Assembly: GCA_022843125.1 (NCBI GenBank)
Contig: JALHOG010000014.1
Span: 43,090 to 86,699 of the forward strand
Length of the DNA: 43,610 bases
DNA from: Ilumatobacteraceae bacterium
GTDB taxonomy: Bacteria; Actinomycetota; Acidimicrobiia; Acidimicrobiales; Ilumatobacteraceae
Reading direction: 5' to 3'
Below the pieces are notes generated by a model. The model was not told where the DNA came from and ran no database searches. It saw only the letters and a list, made by a program, of their open reading frames with translations. Both the position numbers and the translations under genes were made by a program. Shown here piece by piece: positions 7,292 to 15,154 of this stretch; the first letter of the stretch is position 1, and each line of letters opens with the position of its first letter.

Positions 7292-8749
7292 ATGCCCGCC
7301 CGCAACGCGCACGACGTGCTCGCCCGCCTGCAGAAGAACCCACCCAACCTGTGGGTCAACGGCGAGCAGGTGACCGACCCCACCACGCATCCCACCACCG
7401 CCAACGGCGCGCGCTCGCTCGCCGCGCTGTACGACCTCCAGCATCGTCCCGACCTGGTCGACACGATGACCTTCGCCAGCCCGACCACCGGCGACCGCGT
7501 CGGGATGAGCTTCATCGTCCCCGAGACCCGCGAAGATCTGGAGCGGCGGTCGGCGATGCACCAGGTGTGGGCCAACGCCCACCTGGGTTTCATGGGGCGC
7601 GCCCCCGACTACCTCAACGTCAACGTGATGGCGGCCGGCATGGCGGCCGGCTACTTCGCGCAGTGCGACCCGAGGTTCGGCGGAAACATGGCGAACTACT
7701 TCGAGCTCGTCCGCGAGAACGATCTCGCGCTCACCCACGCGCTCACCAACCCGCAGGTCGACCGGTCCAAGCGCGACAGCGAGCACGCCGACCAGTTCAT
7801 CGCGCTCGGCGTGGTGCGCGAGACCAGCGACGGGATCATCGTGCGCGGGGCGCGCATGCTGGCCACGTTGCCGATCTCCGACGAGATCCTGATCTTCCCG
7901 TCGACCGTGCTCCAGCGCAGCGACGACATGAAGCCGTACGCGATGGCGTTCGCGGTCCCCAACGACACCCCGGGGCTGATCTTCCAGTGCCGCGAGCCAC
8001 TCGACGCCGGCCGCTCGCACCGCGATCACCCGCTCGGTTCGCGTTTCGACGAGATGGACGCGATGGTGTTCTTCGACGACGTGCTCGTCCCGTGGGAGCG
8101 GGTGTTCCTGATGGGCGACACCGAGCTCGCCAATGGCGCCTACGGCCGCACCGGCGCGGTGCTCCACATGGCGCACCAGGTGGTCAACCTCAAGATCGCG
8201 AAGACCGAGGCGATCCTCGGCACGATGCAGGCGTGTGTCGACATGGTCGGCACCGGCCAGTACCAGCACGTCCAGGAGATGATCGCCGAGACGATCGTCG
8301 TGCTCGAGATCATGAAGGCGTTGCGGGTGGCGTCGGAGGCCGGCGCCACGGTGAACGAGTACGGGGTGATGACACCGCTGCGGGGCCCGCTCGACGCCGC
8401 CCGCAACTACTACCCGAAGGTGTACCAGCGGCTCGTCGAGATCCTGCGGCTCGTCACGTCGAGCGGTCTGATCATGATCCCGACCGCGGCCGACCACGAG
8501 GGACCGATGGGCGAGCGCATCCAGAAGTACCTCGCATCGGCCGGCGGGTCGGCCGAGGAGCGGGTGCGGATGATGCGCCTCGCGTGGGACATGACGATCT
8601 CGGGCTTCGGTGGCCGCCAGGCCCACTACGAGAACTTCTTCTTCGGTGACCCGGTGAGGATGAAGCAGGCCCTCTACAACGTCTACGACCGCACGGCGAT
8701 GGTCGCCCGCGTGAAGGCCTTCGTCGCCGACGACCAGTGGCCCGCCTGA
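7292..8749 (+). CDS. hpaB: 4-hydroxyphenylacetate 3-monooxygenase, oxygenase component
   Basis: A 485-residue member of the HpaB family of FADH2-dependent monooxygenases (acyl-CoA-dehydrogenase-like fold). Family features seen are [51 protein letters not shown] and, near the C-terminus, [17 protein letters not shown]. It would add a hydroxyl ortho to the phenol of 4-hydroxyphenylacetate or a related phenol, using reduced FAD from a separate reductase (HpaC), which is not in the window. Length matches the family. It is divergent to marR-hpaD. The family also contains chlorophenol and other phenol hydroxylases, so the substrate is inferred mainly from the HpaD neighbour. Confidence 0.88.
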   Translation: MPARNAHDVLARLQKNPPNLWVNGEQVTDPTTHPTTANGARSLAALYDLQHRPDLVDTMTFASPTTGDRVGMSFIVPETREDLERRSAMHQVWANAHLGFMGRAPDYLNVNVMAAGMAAGYFAQCDPRFGGNMANYFELVRENDLALTHALTNPQVDRSKRDSEHADQFIALGVVRETSDGIIVRGARMLATLPISDEILIFPSTVLQRSDDMKPYAMAFAVPNDTPGLIFQCREPLDAGRSHRDHPLGSRFDEMDAMVFFDDVLVPWERVFLMGDTELANGAYGRTGAVLHMAHQVVNLKIAKTEAILGTMQACVDMVGTGQYQHVQEMIAETIVVLEIMKALRVASEAGATVNEYGVMTPLRGPLDAARNYYPKVYQRLVEILRLVTSSGLIMIPTAADHEGPMGERIQKYLASAGGSAEERVRMMRLAWDMTISGFGGRQAHYENFFFGDPVRMKQALYNVYDRTAMVARVKAFVADDQWPA

Positions 8750-8854
8750 CCGCGGCCTCGATCCGGCGATTCGTGACGATGCGGAGGAAGCCGGTTGCCG
8801 TCAGGTCGCTCAACCCGAGCGGGTCCGGCAGGACGTGATCGAGGTGGGAACGGA

Positions 8855-9691
8855 TCAGGCGGGGTCGAGCACGAAGTCGAAGGTGGCAGCGAGTTCGCCC
8901 GATTCGTCCGGCGTGAAGTCGACGATCAGGCTCTCGCGCACCCCGAACACCGCGTCGTCGTAGAGGTGGTCGCTCTTGCGGTCGAAGATGTGGGTGATCA
9001 ACTCCTTGTAGCCGGGGTGCTTGACCCAGGTGTGGAGGTGACCCGGGCGCATCCAGCCGCGGTTGTTCGCCTTGAGCAGCGAACCGACGGGGCCGTCGTG
9101 CGGGATCGGGTACTTGCCCGGACGGACGGTCCGGATCTCGTACCGTCCGTCGTCGTCGGTGCGGTAGATGCCGCGCAGGTTGAAGTCGCTCTGACCGTCG
9201 ACCTGCTGCACCTGGTACCAGCCGTCGGTGTTGCTCTGCCAGCAGTCGAGCACCACGCCGGCGAGCGGGTTGCCGTCGGGGTCGGTGATCCGGCCGCGCA
9301 CGACCACTTCGTCGCCGGGGTCCTCGTCGTCGAGCATCGACTCGCCGTTGGCGCGCTCGGGCGAGCCCGCCGCGTAGAACGGGCCGAGCACCGTGTTCTC
9401 GGTGGTGCCTTCGGTCGGGGAGTAGTTGAGCATCTCGACCAGCGTCGACACGCCGAGCGTGTCGGACATGAGGATGTACTCCTGGCGGGTGTCGGAGCAG
9501 ATCTGGCCGGTCGCAGTGAGGAACTGGATCCCGGCCATCCACTCGTCGCGCGTCAGATCGACCTCGCGGACGAACTCGTGCAGGTGCCGGATCGCGGCCT
9601 GCATCACGATCTTGAGCCGCTCGTTCGGTGCGTCGTCGTAGCGCGCCAGCACCTCGGTGAGCAGTTCGTCGGGCCCCGTCAAGTCGGACAT
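8855..9691 (-). CDS. intradiol ring-cleavage dioxygenase (catechol/hydroxyquinol 1,2-type)
   Basis: A 278-residue protein with the N-terminal helical dimerisation domain of catechol 1,2-dioxygenases (about residues 1-95) and the intradiol core. The Fe(III) ligands are visible: Tyr159 (NTDGWY), Tyr194 (RPGKYPIP), His218 and His220 (RPGHLHTW). The TEGTTENTVLGPFY motif and overall length resemble hydroxyquinol 1,2-dioxygenases, which form maleylacetate; catechol is the alternative. The ATG has a strong GGGGAGG 6 bases upstream, unlike many neighbours. Convergent with hpaB over 105 bp that hold nothing recognisable. A promoter-like TACGTT lies about 30 bases before the start. Confidence 0.88.
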   Translation of the reverse strand: MSDLTGPDELLTEVLARYDDAPNERLKIVMQAAIRHLHEFVREVDLTRDEWMAGIQFLTATGQICSDTRQEYILMSDTLGVSTLVEMLNYSPTEGTTENTVLGPFYAAGSPERANGESMLDDEDPGDEVVVRGRITDPDGNPLAGVVLDCWQSNTDGWYQVQQVDGQSDFNLRGIYRTDDDGRYEIRTVRPGKYPIPHDGPVGSLLKANNRGWMRPGHLHTWVKHPGYKELITHIFDRKSDHLYDDAVFGVRESLIVDFTPDESGELAATFDFVLDPA

Positions 9692-9797
9692 GTGCGACCT
9701 CCCCTGGTCGATCCGTGGATTCGTCGTGAACGTACACGCCACGCGATCCGCCGATGAAGGCCTACCGTTCGCCGGTCAGGGACAGCGCGCGGTGTGC

Positions 9798-10103
9798 TCA
9801 CCAGACGAATTCGGGGAACCCGTTGGTGACGCAGAACCCGACGACGTTCGCGACGAGCAGCGAGCACACGAGGCCGGCGAACACGATGCGCCGGCCTCGG
9901 CCCGGTCGGCCGGTGGGCGCGGGCATGTACCACGACGGCAGGAGCGCCGTGCCGTCGGGATCGATCGCACGGAACGGCACCGCGTCGTCGGGGAGCGGCG
10001 CGTCCGGATCGGCGGCGAGCGCGAGCTCGGCGAGCTCGTCGTCCGTGAACGGTTCGAGGTCGCCGAACGTCTCGAGGTCGGGCTCCACGGTCACCTCCAC
10101 CAC
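9798..10103 (-). CDS. small single-span membrane protein
   Basis: Up to 101 residues: an acidic soluble N-terminal part (many Asp/Glu, residues 1-60), then basic RPGRGRR, then one hydrophobic segment (about 73-90, VFAGLVCSLLVANVVGF) and a short tail. The topology suggests the acidic part is cytoplasmic. The family is not recognised. Three GTG codons are possible starts (10103, 10100, 10094); the one at 10094 lies 7 bases after a TACGGT box and fits a leaderless start, giving 98 residues. Divergent from rnz with a shared symmetrical promoter. Confidence 0.6.
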   Translation of the reverse strand: MVEVTVEPDLETFGDLEPFTDDELAELALAADPDAPLPDDAVPFRAIDPDGTALLPSWYMPAPTGRPGRGRRIVFAGLVCSLLVANVVGFCVTNGFPEFVW

Positions 10104-10121
10104 CGTACGCCTCTACGGTGG
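10100..10121. promoter_or_regulatory. symmetric divergent leaderless promoter
   Basis: CCACCGTA (10100-10107) and TACGGTGG (10114-10121) form a perfect inverted repeat with 6 bases between. Each arm contains TACGGT reading outward, the -10 form recurring in this window. A GTG start follows 7 bases later on each side (10127 on plus, 10094 on minus), so one palindrome appears to carry both -10 elements. It may also be an operator. Confidence 0.5.
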
Positions 10122-10126
10122 GGTCG

Positions 10127-11047
10127 GTGTCAGCGCGTGAGTTGGTGGTGTTGGGGTCGGCGAGCCAGGCGCCGACGCGGCATCGCAACCACAACGGCTA
10201 CTTCCTGCGGTGGGACACCGAGGGGATCCTGTTCGATCCGGGTGAGGGCACCCAGCGCCAGTTCACGTTGGCCGACGTGTCACCGGCGCACGTGACCCGG
10301 ATCTGCATCACCCACCTCCACGGCGACCACTGCCTCGGCCTGCCCGGCATGATCCTCCGCGTCGCGAACAGCATGGGCCCGCTCCCGGTGCGCGTCGCCT
10401 ACCCGGCGTCGGGCCAGGAGTGGTTCGACCGGCTGCGGTCGGCCACGATCGGCCAGGACGAGGTGCCGGTCGAGCCGACGCCGCTCACCGGCGACGGCAC
10501 GGTGACCGTCGTCGCGGCCGAGTCGTTCACGCTCACCGCCATGCGTCTCCGACATCGCGTCGACGCGTTCGGGTATCGGCTGGAGGAGCCCGCCGGGCGC
10601 CGCATGCTGCCCGACCGGTTGGCCGCCGCGGGCGTTGCCGGGCCCGACGTCGGGCGTCTGCAGCGCGAGGGGACGATCGTGGTCGACGGGCGCACGGTGC
10701 ACCTCGACGACATGAGCGAGCACCGGAGCGGGCAGGTGTTCGCGTTCGTGATGGACACGGCCTGGTGCGAGCAGGCGCTCGACCTCGCCCACGGCGCCGA
10801 CCTGCTGGTGTGCGAATCGACGTTCCTCGCGCCGGAGCTGGCGCTCGCCGAACGCTACGGCCACCTCACCGCCGGCCAGGCCGGCCGCCTCGCCGCGGAG
10901 GCCGGCGCGCGGACGCTCGTCCTCACCCACTTCTCCGCTCGCTACAGCGATCCCCAGGCGTTCGCCGACGAAGCCGCGACCGAGTTCGCCGGCGACATCG
11001 TCGTCGCCGAAGACCTCCTGCGCATCGAGGTACCCACGCGCCTGTGA
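10127..11047 (+). CDS. rnz: ribonuclease Z (tRNA 3'-end processing)
   Basis: A 306-residue metallo-beta-lactamase-fold protein. Zinc-binding motif HLHGDH is at residues 63-68, preceded by FDPGEGTQRQ, the RNase Z signature; RHRVDAFGYRLEE, FVMDTAW, CESTF and THFSARY supply the other ligands and substrate contacts. It would cut tRNA precursors after the discriminator base so that CCA can be added. Length is that of the short bacterial form. The GTG at 10127 was preferred over 10118 because it is 7 bases after the TACGGT box (leaderless). The stop lies inside the left arm of a long palindrome. Confidence 0.9.
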   Translation: MSARELVVLGSASQAPTRHRNHNGYFLRWDTEGILFDPGEGTQRQFTLADVSPAHVTRICITHLHGDHCLGLPGMILRVANSMGPLPVRVAYPASGQEWFDRLRSATIGQDEVPVEPTPLTGDGTVTVVAAESFTLTAMRLRHRVDAFGYRLEEPAGRRMLPDRLAAAGVAGPDVGRLQREGTIVVDGRTVHLDDMSEHRSGQVFAFVMDTAWCEQALDLAHGADLLVCESTFLAPELALAERYGHLTAGQAGRLAAEAGARTLVLTHFSARYSDPQAFADEAATEFAGDIVVAEDLLRIEVPTRL

Positions 11048-11131
11048 CGGATTGGGTCAGACCAACTCCGTCACGGCGCAAGCTCGTGACGGAGTTGGTG
11101 ACGGAGTTGGTCTGACCCATTCCGTCACAGG
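11041..11131. repeat. 34-bp-arm palindrome covering two convergent stops
   Basis: Left arm 11041-11074 and right arm 11098-11131 are complementary over 34 bases with one mismatch. The 23-base loop ends in a 12-base copy (11086-11097, GTGACGGAGTTG) of the start of the right arm, a small tandem duplication. The stop codons of rnz (11045-11047) and of the convergent lyase gene (11125-11127) lie in the two arms. A folded RNA would make a very stable hairpin, so it may end transcription from both sides, although no U-tract follows; it also looks like a dispersed REP-type element. Confidence 0.75.
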
Positions 11132-12003
11132 GCGGCGATGGCGTCGGCGACGGCGAGGATGCGTTGGGCGTTCTGGACGTGGAGGTGTTCGATCATGCGA
11201 CCGTCGACCGTCACCACGCCGCGGCCGTCGGCCTTGGCCTCGTCGAAGGCGGCGATCACGCGACGTGAGAAGTCGATCTCGTCGTCGCTCGGCGCCCACA
11301 CCGTGTTGGCCGGCTCGACCTGGCTCGGGTGGACGAGCGTCTTGCCGTCGAAGCCCATCGCCTTGCCCTGCCGCGCCTCCCACAGGAAGCCTTCGACGTC
11401 CTGCACGTCGTTGTAGACGCCGTCGAGGATCACCTTGCCCGCCTCCCGCGCGCCGAGCAGCGCCATCGCGAGGTGGGGGATCAGTGGGGTGCGCTCGGGC
11501 AGTACGCCCGTGCGCAGCTCCTTCGCGAGGTCGTTGTTGCCCATCACGAGCACGTTGACCCGCGGGTGGTGGGCGATCTCGCGGACGTCGAGGATCGCCT
11601 TCGGTGTCTCGACCATCGCCCAGATCGTCATCGTCGCCGGTGCTCCCGCGGCGTCGAGCGCAGCGGAGATCTCGTCGAGGTAAGCGGCCGAGTCGACCTT
11701 CGGGATCACGACGCTCGCCGCGCCCGAGCCGGCAGCGGCAGCCACGTCGGCCGCACCCCACTGCGTCATCAGCCCGTTGCAGCGGATCGTGATCTCCCTG
11801 CGGCCGTACTCACCCGACTGCGCAGCGGCGACCGCGTTGACGCGGGCCGTCTCCTTCGAGTCAGGCGCGACCGCGTCCTCGAGGTCGAGGATCAGGGCAT
11901 CGGCGGGGATCGTCTTCGCCTTCTCGAGCGCGCGCTCGTTGGCGGCGGGCATGTAGAGCACCGAGCGGCGGGGCCGGAGCTGGTCGGCGTGCTGGTCGTT
12001 CAT
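11125..12003 (-). CDS. CitE-like CoA-ester lyase (HpcH/HpaI aldolase family)
   Basis: A 292-residue TIM-barrel protein. Characteristic motifs are RRSVLYMPAANERALEKA at the N-terminus, ALILDLEDAVAP (Mg-binding Glu/Asp), ITIRCNG, VVIPKVDSA, MVETPKAILDVREIA, and GFDGKTLVHPSQVEPAN near the end. Such enzymes split (3S)-malyl-CoA or citramalyl-CoA into acetyl-CoA plus glyoxylate or pyruvate, or hydrolyse malyl-CoA. No citrate lyase alpha or gamma gene is present, so a stand-alone role is more likely than citrate lyase. Start is ATG 12003; a GTG at 12012 overlaps the upstream stop and would also couple it to its paralogue. Confidence 0.82.
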   Translation of the reverse strand: MNDQHADQLRPRRSVLYMPAANERALEKAKTIPADALILDLEDAVAPDSKETARVNAVAAAQSGEYGRREITIRCNGLMTQWGAADVAAAAGSGAASVVIPKVDSAAYLDEISAALDAAGAPATMTIWAMVETPKAILDVREIAHHPRVNVLVMGNNDLAKELRTGVLPERTPLIPHLAMALLGAREAGKVILDGVYNDVQDVEGFLWEARQGKAMGFDGKTLVHPSQVEPANTVWAPSDDEIDFSRRVIAAFDEAKADGRGVVTVDGRMIEHLHVQNAQRILAVADAIAAL

Positions 12004-12008
12004 CGCGC

Positions 12009-13058
12009 TCACCAGCCGTAGCTCGCGGCGAGCTCGGGGTCGCGGGCGGCGAGCTCCTCGGCGAGCGCGACCACCACCTGGCACTGCTTGCAGGAGGCGT
12101 CGTCCTCCATCTTCCCGTCGAGCATGATCGCCCCGGTGCCGTCACCCATCGCCTCGATCACCCGCAGCGCGTGGGCCACGTCGGCCGGGCGGGGCGAGAA
12201 GACCCGCTTGGCGATGTCGATCTGGCTGGGGTGCAGCGACCACGCACCCACGCAGCCGAGCAGGTAGGCGTTGCGGAACTGGTCTTCGCAGGCGACACCG
12301 TCGGCGATGTCGCCGAACGGGCCGTAGTAGGGGAGGATCCCGGCGGTCACGCAGGCATCGACCATACGGGCGATCGTGTAGTGCCACAGGTCCTGCTGAG
12401 AGGTGACTCGAAGTCCGTCAGGGTCATCAGGGACGGCATCCGCCCGCACGACGTAGTCGGGGTGGCCACCACCGACCCGGGTGGTCTTCATCCGCCGGTT
12501 GGCGGCGAGGTCGGCCGGCCCGAGCGAGAGGCCCTGCATGCGCGGGGATGCGAGGCAGATCTCCTCGACGTTGGCGACGCCGCGAGCGGTCTCGAGGATC
12601 GCGTGTACCAGGACGGGCTTCGAGCGGCCGGCCTTGGCCTCGAGCTGGGCGAGCAGTCGGTCGACGTAGTGGATGTCCTCCGGGCCCTCGACCTTGGGGA
12701 CCATCACGACGTCGAGCGCCTCACCGCAGTCGAGCACCGCGGCGGTGAGGTCGTCGAGCCCCCATGGCGAGTCGAGGCTGTTCACCCGCGTCCAGAACTG
12801 GGTGTCACCGAAGTCGACGGTGTTCGCGACCTCGACGAGCCCGGCGCGGGCGGCGTCCTTGTCGGTCGCGGGCACCCCGTCCTCGAGGTTGGCGAGCAGC
12901 ACGTCGACCTTGGGCGCGAGGTCGGGGAGCTTCGACCGCATCTTCTCGTTCGACGCCGGGAAGAAGTGGATCATCCGGCTCGGCCGGACCGGGATCTCGC
13001 GCAGCGGCGCCGGCGCACCGACGGCGAGCGGCTTGAAGAAGTCCTTGGGGGATCGCAT
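12009..13058 (-). CDS. second CitE-like CoA-ester lyase
   Basis: A 349-residue paralogue of the downstream gene: [69 protein letters not shown] and [17 protein letters not shown] mark the HpcH/HpaI-CitE fold and its metal and CoA-ester sites. It carries an extra stretch (about residues 200-235) absent from its neighbour, and a Cys pair (CKQCQ) near the C-terminus. Such forms include L-malyl-CoA/beta-methylmalyl-CoA lyases. Transcription may be leaderless: TAGCGT lies 8 bases before ATG. The two genes are 5 bp apart or overlapping, so they could form one enzyme or act at two steps of one CoA pathway. Confidence 0.8.
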   Translation of the reverse strand: MRSPKDFFKPLAVGAPAPLREIPVRPSRMIHFFPASNEKMRSKLPDLAPKVDVLLANLEDGVPATDKDAARAGLVEVANTVDFGDTQFWTRVNSLDSPWGLDDLTAAVLDCGEALDVVMVPKVEGPEDIHYVDRLLAQLEAKAGRSKPVLVHAILETARGVANVEEICLASPRMQGLSLGPADLAANRRMKTTRVGGGHPDYVVRADAVPDDPDGLRVTSQQDLWHYTIARMVDACVTAGILPYYGPFGDIADGVACEDQFRNAYLLGCVGAWSLHPSQIDIAKRVFSPRPADVAHALRVIEAMGDGTGAIMLDGKMEDDASCKQCQVVVALAEELAARDPELAASYGW

Positions 13059-13069
13059 CCCTCTCGACG

Positions 13070-13654
13070 CTAACCGTGACCCGGACCGGCGGCCGAACGC
13101 GCGGCTGCCTCGACGCGGTCGCGGTAGGTGGCCCACCAGGCGTCGTCGGCATCGTCGGGGAGGTTGTCGCTGTCGGAGCGGTAGCCGACCGCCCCGTCGA
13201 TCAGCTCGCGCACGATGTCGGCCTGACCGGCGTGGCGGTGGGTCTCGGCGATCATGTGGACGAGGATCGTGTGGAGGGTGACGTCGCCGTGCTCGCCCCA
13301 CCACGGCACCCGGCCGGTGGCGTCGAGGTCGAGCTCTCGGATGGTGGCGTCGGTGTGGGCGCGAGCCTGCGCGTAGAGGTCGAGGATCTGGTCGCGGGTC
13401 TCGTCGGGGGTCGCCCACATGTCGGCGTTCGGCTCGGCGTCCTCGTCGAACCAGGGGAGCGGGATACCCGACGGCCGTCCGAAGCAGTCCCCGAAGTAGC
13501 CGAGCTCGACGCTGGCCACGTGCTTCACGAGCCCGAGCAGGTTGGTGCCGGTGGGCGTGAGCGGGCGCCGCAGGTCGTACTCCGACAACCCGTCGAGCTT
13601 CCACAGGAGGGCGTCACGGGCGACGTCGAGGTAGCGCTGGAGGATGTGCTTCAC
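13070..13654 (-). CDS. DinB-like (DUF664) putative metalloprotein
   Basis: A 194-residue four-helix-bundle protein of the DinB/DUF664 superfamily: N-terminal [39 protein letters not shown], then [23 protein letters not shown], which gives the three-His pattern expected for the metal site (His in KHVAS, ETHRH and RHAGQ). In actinobacteria many members are thiol (mycothiol)-dependent enzymes, but no substrate can be read off here. GTG start; it ends 11 bp before the lyase start and is probably co-oriented rather than functionally linked. A second, more distant DinB gene is at 22060-22572. Confidence 0.8.
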   Translation of the reverse strand: MKHILQRYLDVARDALLWKLDGLSEYDLRRPLTPTGTNLLGLVKHVASVELGYFGDCFGRPSGIPLPWFDEDAEPNADMWATPDETRDQILDLYAQARAHTDATIRELDLDATGRVPWWGEHGDVTLHTILVHMIAETHRHAGQADIVRELIDGAVGYRSDSDNLPDDADDAWWATYRDRVEAAARSAAGPGHG

Positions 13655-13670
13655 GCCCGCCAGTGTCGCG

Positions 13671-13838
13671 TCAGTCGTCGAGCATCGCCATCGCCCGATC
13701 GCGCGCCGCGGCGGCGCGCACACGCAGCCGTGATGCGCCGTCGGTGTCACCCATCAGCTCGGCCACGTCGGCGAGCTCGTCGAAGCGCTCGGCCGCCGCG
13801 GTCGCGACCGTGAGACGGTGCTGACGCTCCGGGTCCAT
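13671..13838 (-). CDS. 55-residue small protein
   Basis: A short Ala/Arg/Asp-rich frame beginning MDPERQHRLTVATAAAERFD and ending AMAMLDD. It has a regular amphipathic helical look, with no Cys, signal or membrane segment. The start stands 7 bases after TACAAC, fitting a leaderless start like its neighbours, and it fills the space between the DinB gene (16 bp away) and the divergent polymerase gene. The family is not recognised. Chance cannot be ruled out in DNA of this GC content. Confidence 0.5.
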   Translation of the reverse strand: MDPERQHRLTVATAAAERFDELADVAELMGDTDGASRLRVRAAAARDRAMAMLDD

Positions 13839-13906
13839 GCACCCTGTTGTACCCGATCCCGGTCATCCCAGGTCTGACATCGGATGAACGGTGGGATACT
13901 CGTCCC

Positions 13907-14860
13907 GTGGAGGCGAAGGAGACCCGGTACGGCGTGTCGTTCAGCAGCCTCGATACCGAGCTCGCAGCCGGGACCGGCGTGACGAAGCGGGCGCTCGTCG
14001 ACTACCTCGACGGTGTGGTCGGTCGGCTCGTGCCGGCGTTGCGCGACCGGCCGCTGTCGGTGATCCGCTCGACCCGGGGCCAACGGCCGTTCATGCAGAA
14101 GCACCTGCCCGACCACGCACCCGAGTGGATCGAGCGGGCGCCGATGTGGGCCGAGTCGTCGCAACGCACGGTCGACTACGCGGTCTGCAACGACGTGCGC
14201 ACCCTGATGTGGTTCGCCAACCAGCGGGCGGTCGAGTACCACGTCACGCTCGTGCGTCTCGACGACCTCGACGCTCCCACGCACCTCGTGATCGACCTCG
14301 ACCCACCCGAGGGTGCCGGGTTCGCGGCCGCAGCGGCTGCCGCGCTGCGGGTGCGCGAGGCGCTCGACGAGCTGCGACTCGACGCCGCCGTGAAGTCGAG
14401 CGGAGCCAAGGGTGTTCATGTGGTGGTGCCGATCACCGGCGCCACCAGCGAGGACGCGAGCTGCGCGACCCGCGCGATCGCTGCCCGCACCGAGCGGCTC
14501 GACCCGGGCGCGCTCACCACCGCGTTCCTGAAAGACGACCGGGACGGCAAGGTGTTCCTCGACGCAACACGTGGCGGGCTCAGCACGGTGGTCTCGGTGT
14601 ACAGCCCGCGGCTCCGGCCCGGTGTGCCCGTGTCGTGGCCGCTCGCGTGGGATGAGCTCGACGGATACGACCCGCGCGACGTCACGATCGAGAACGCGCT
14701 CGCCCTGCTGGGTGATGGCGACGATGACCCGTGGCGCAACCGCCTCCCGGCGCCGCAACCCCTCCCCGCCGAGCTGGTGGAGGAAGGCCGCGGGATCCCG
14801 ATCCCACGCGTGGCGGCGATGCACGAAGGCAAGCGCCGCCGCCGCGCCGCCGCCGACTGA
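13907..14860 (+). CDS. LigD-type polymerase/primase domain protein
   Basis: A 317-residue stand-alone protein of the LigD polymerase (archaeo-eukaryotic primase-like) family. The catalytic acidic pair is Asp130 and Asp132 in VIDLDPPEG, and SSGAKGVHVVVPI is the nucleotide-binding motif; FMQKHLPDHAPEWI near the N-terminus and the late LAWDELDGYDPRDVTIENA also fit. In non-homologous end joining such domains add nucleotides at broken ends together with Ku and a DNA ligase; neither is in the window. The GTG start lies 6 bases after GATACT (leaderless). A divergent member of the same family is at 23564-24607. Confidence 0.85.
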   Translation: MEAKETRYGVSFSSLDTELAAGTGVTKRALVDYLDGVVGRLVPALRDRPLSVIRSTRGQRPFMQKHLPDHAPEWIERAPMWAESSQRTVDYAVCNDVRTLMWFANQRAVEYHVTLVRLDDLDAPTHLVIDLDPPEGAGFAAAAAAALRVREALDELRLDAAVKSSGAKGVHVVVPITGATSEDASCATRAIAARTERLDPGALTTAFLKDDRDGKVFLDATRGGLSTVVSVYSPRLRPGVPVSWPLAWDELDGYDPRDVTIENALALLGDGDDDPWRNRLPAPQPLPAELVEEGRGIPIPRVAAMHEGKRRRRAAAD

Positions 14861-14894
14861 CGCCTCGCCCGGCTCGCACGTCGACCCGCTGACA

Positions 14895-15008
14895 ATTCTG
14901 CGGCAGTCAATTCGATCGCTGCACTCGGCGGTCTCACGTTGACTGCCGCAACGTCGCGTCCCGGATTCTGCGGCAGTCAATTCGATCGATCTCGTCGAAT
15001 TGACTGCC
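14895..15008. repeat. palindromic repeat block, GGCAGTCAATTCGA type
   Basis: A 24-base sequence occurs at 14895-14918 and again at 14965-14988, exactly 70 bp apart. Each copy pairs with an inverted partner: 14899-14910 with 14939-14950 (12 of 12), and 14972-14985 with 14995-15008 (14 of 14, 9-base loop). The block sits in the 294-bp gap between two convergent genes, so it may act as a terminator, but the core returns at 42379 and, with one change, at 42318, which points to a dispersed element. The remaining 15009-15154 shows nothing else recognisable. Confidence 0.75.
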
Positions 15009-15154
15009 CGAAAATCCGAAGGCCGCTGTCGACGTCCGCAATGTCGGCACGGCGGCACGCAACCGAGATGCACACCACCGCGGAGTGATCCTGGGCGCCG
15101 TGGTCCGCGCCCCGCTGGGCTGATGCGAACTGGGTCGGTTGGCGGGAGCGTGCG

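Noticed and set aside
11041..11131. Ordinary rho-independent terminator
   Set aside because: Strong hairpin but no U-tract on either strand and arms far longer than usual; kept as a repeat with possible terminator effect.
14895..14988. Two identical 24-base direct repeats 70 bp apart, like the start of a CRISPR array
   Set aside because: Only two copies, each part of a hairpin with inverted partners, and no cas genes; they belong to a dispersed palindromic repeat.
13754..15073. 439-codon minus-strand frame over the LigD polymerase gene
   Set aside because: No domain, and the plus strand has the DxD and SGAKG motifs of the polymerase.
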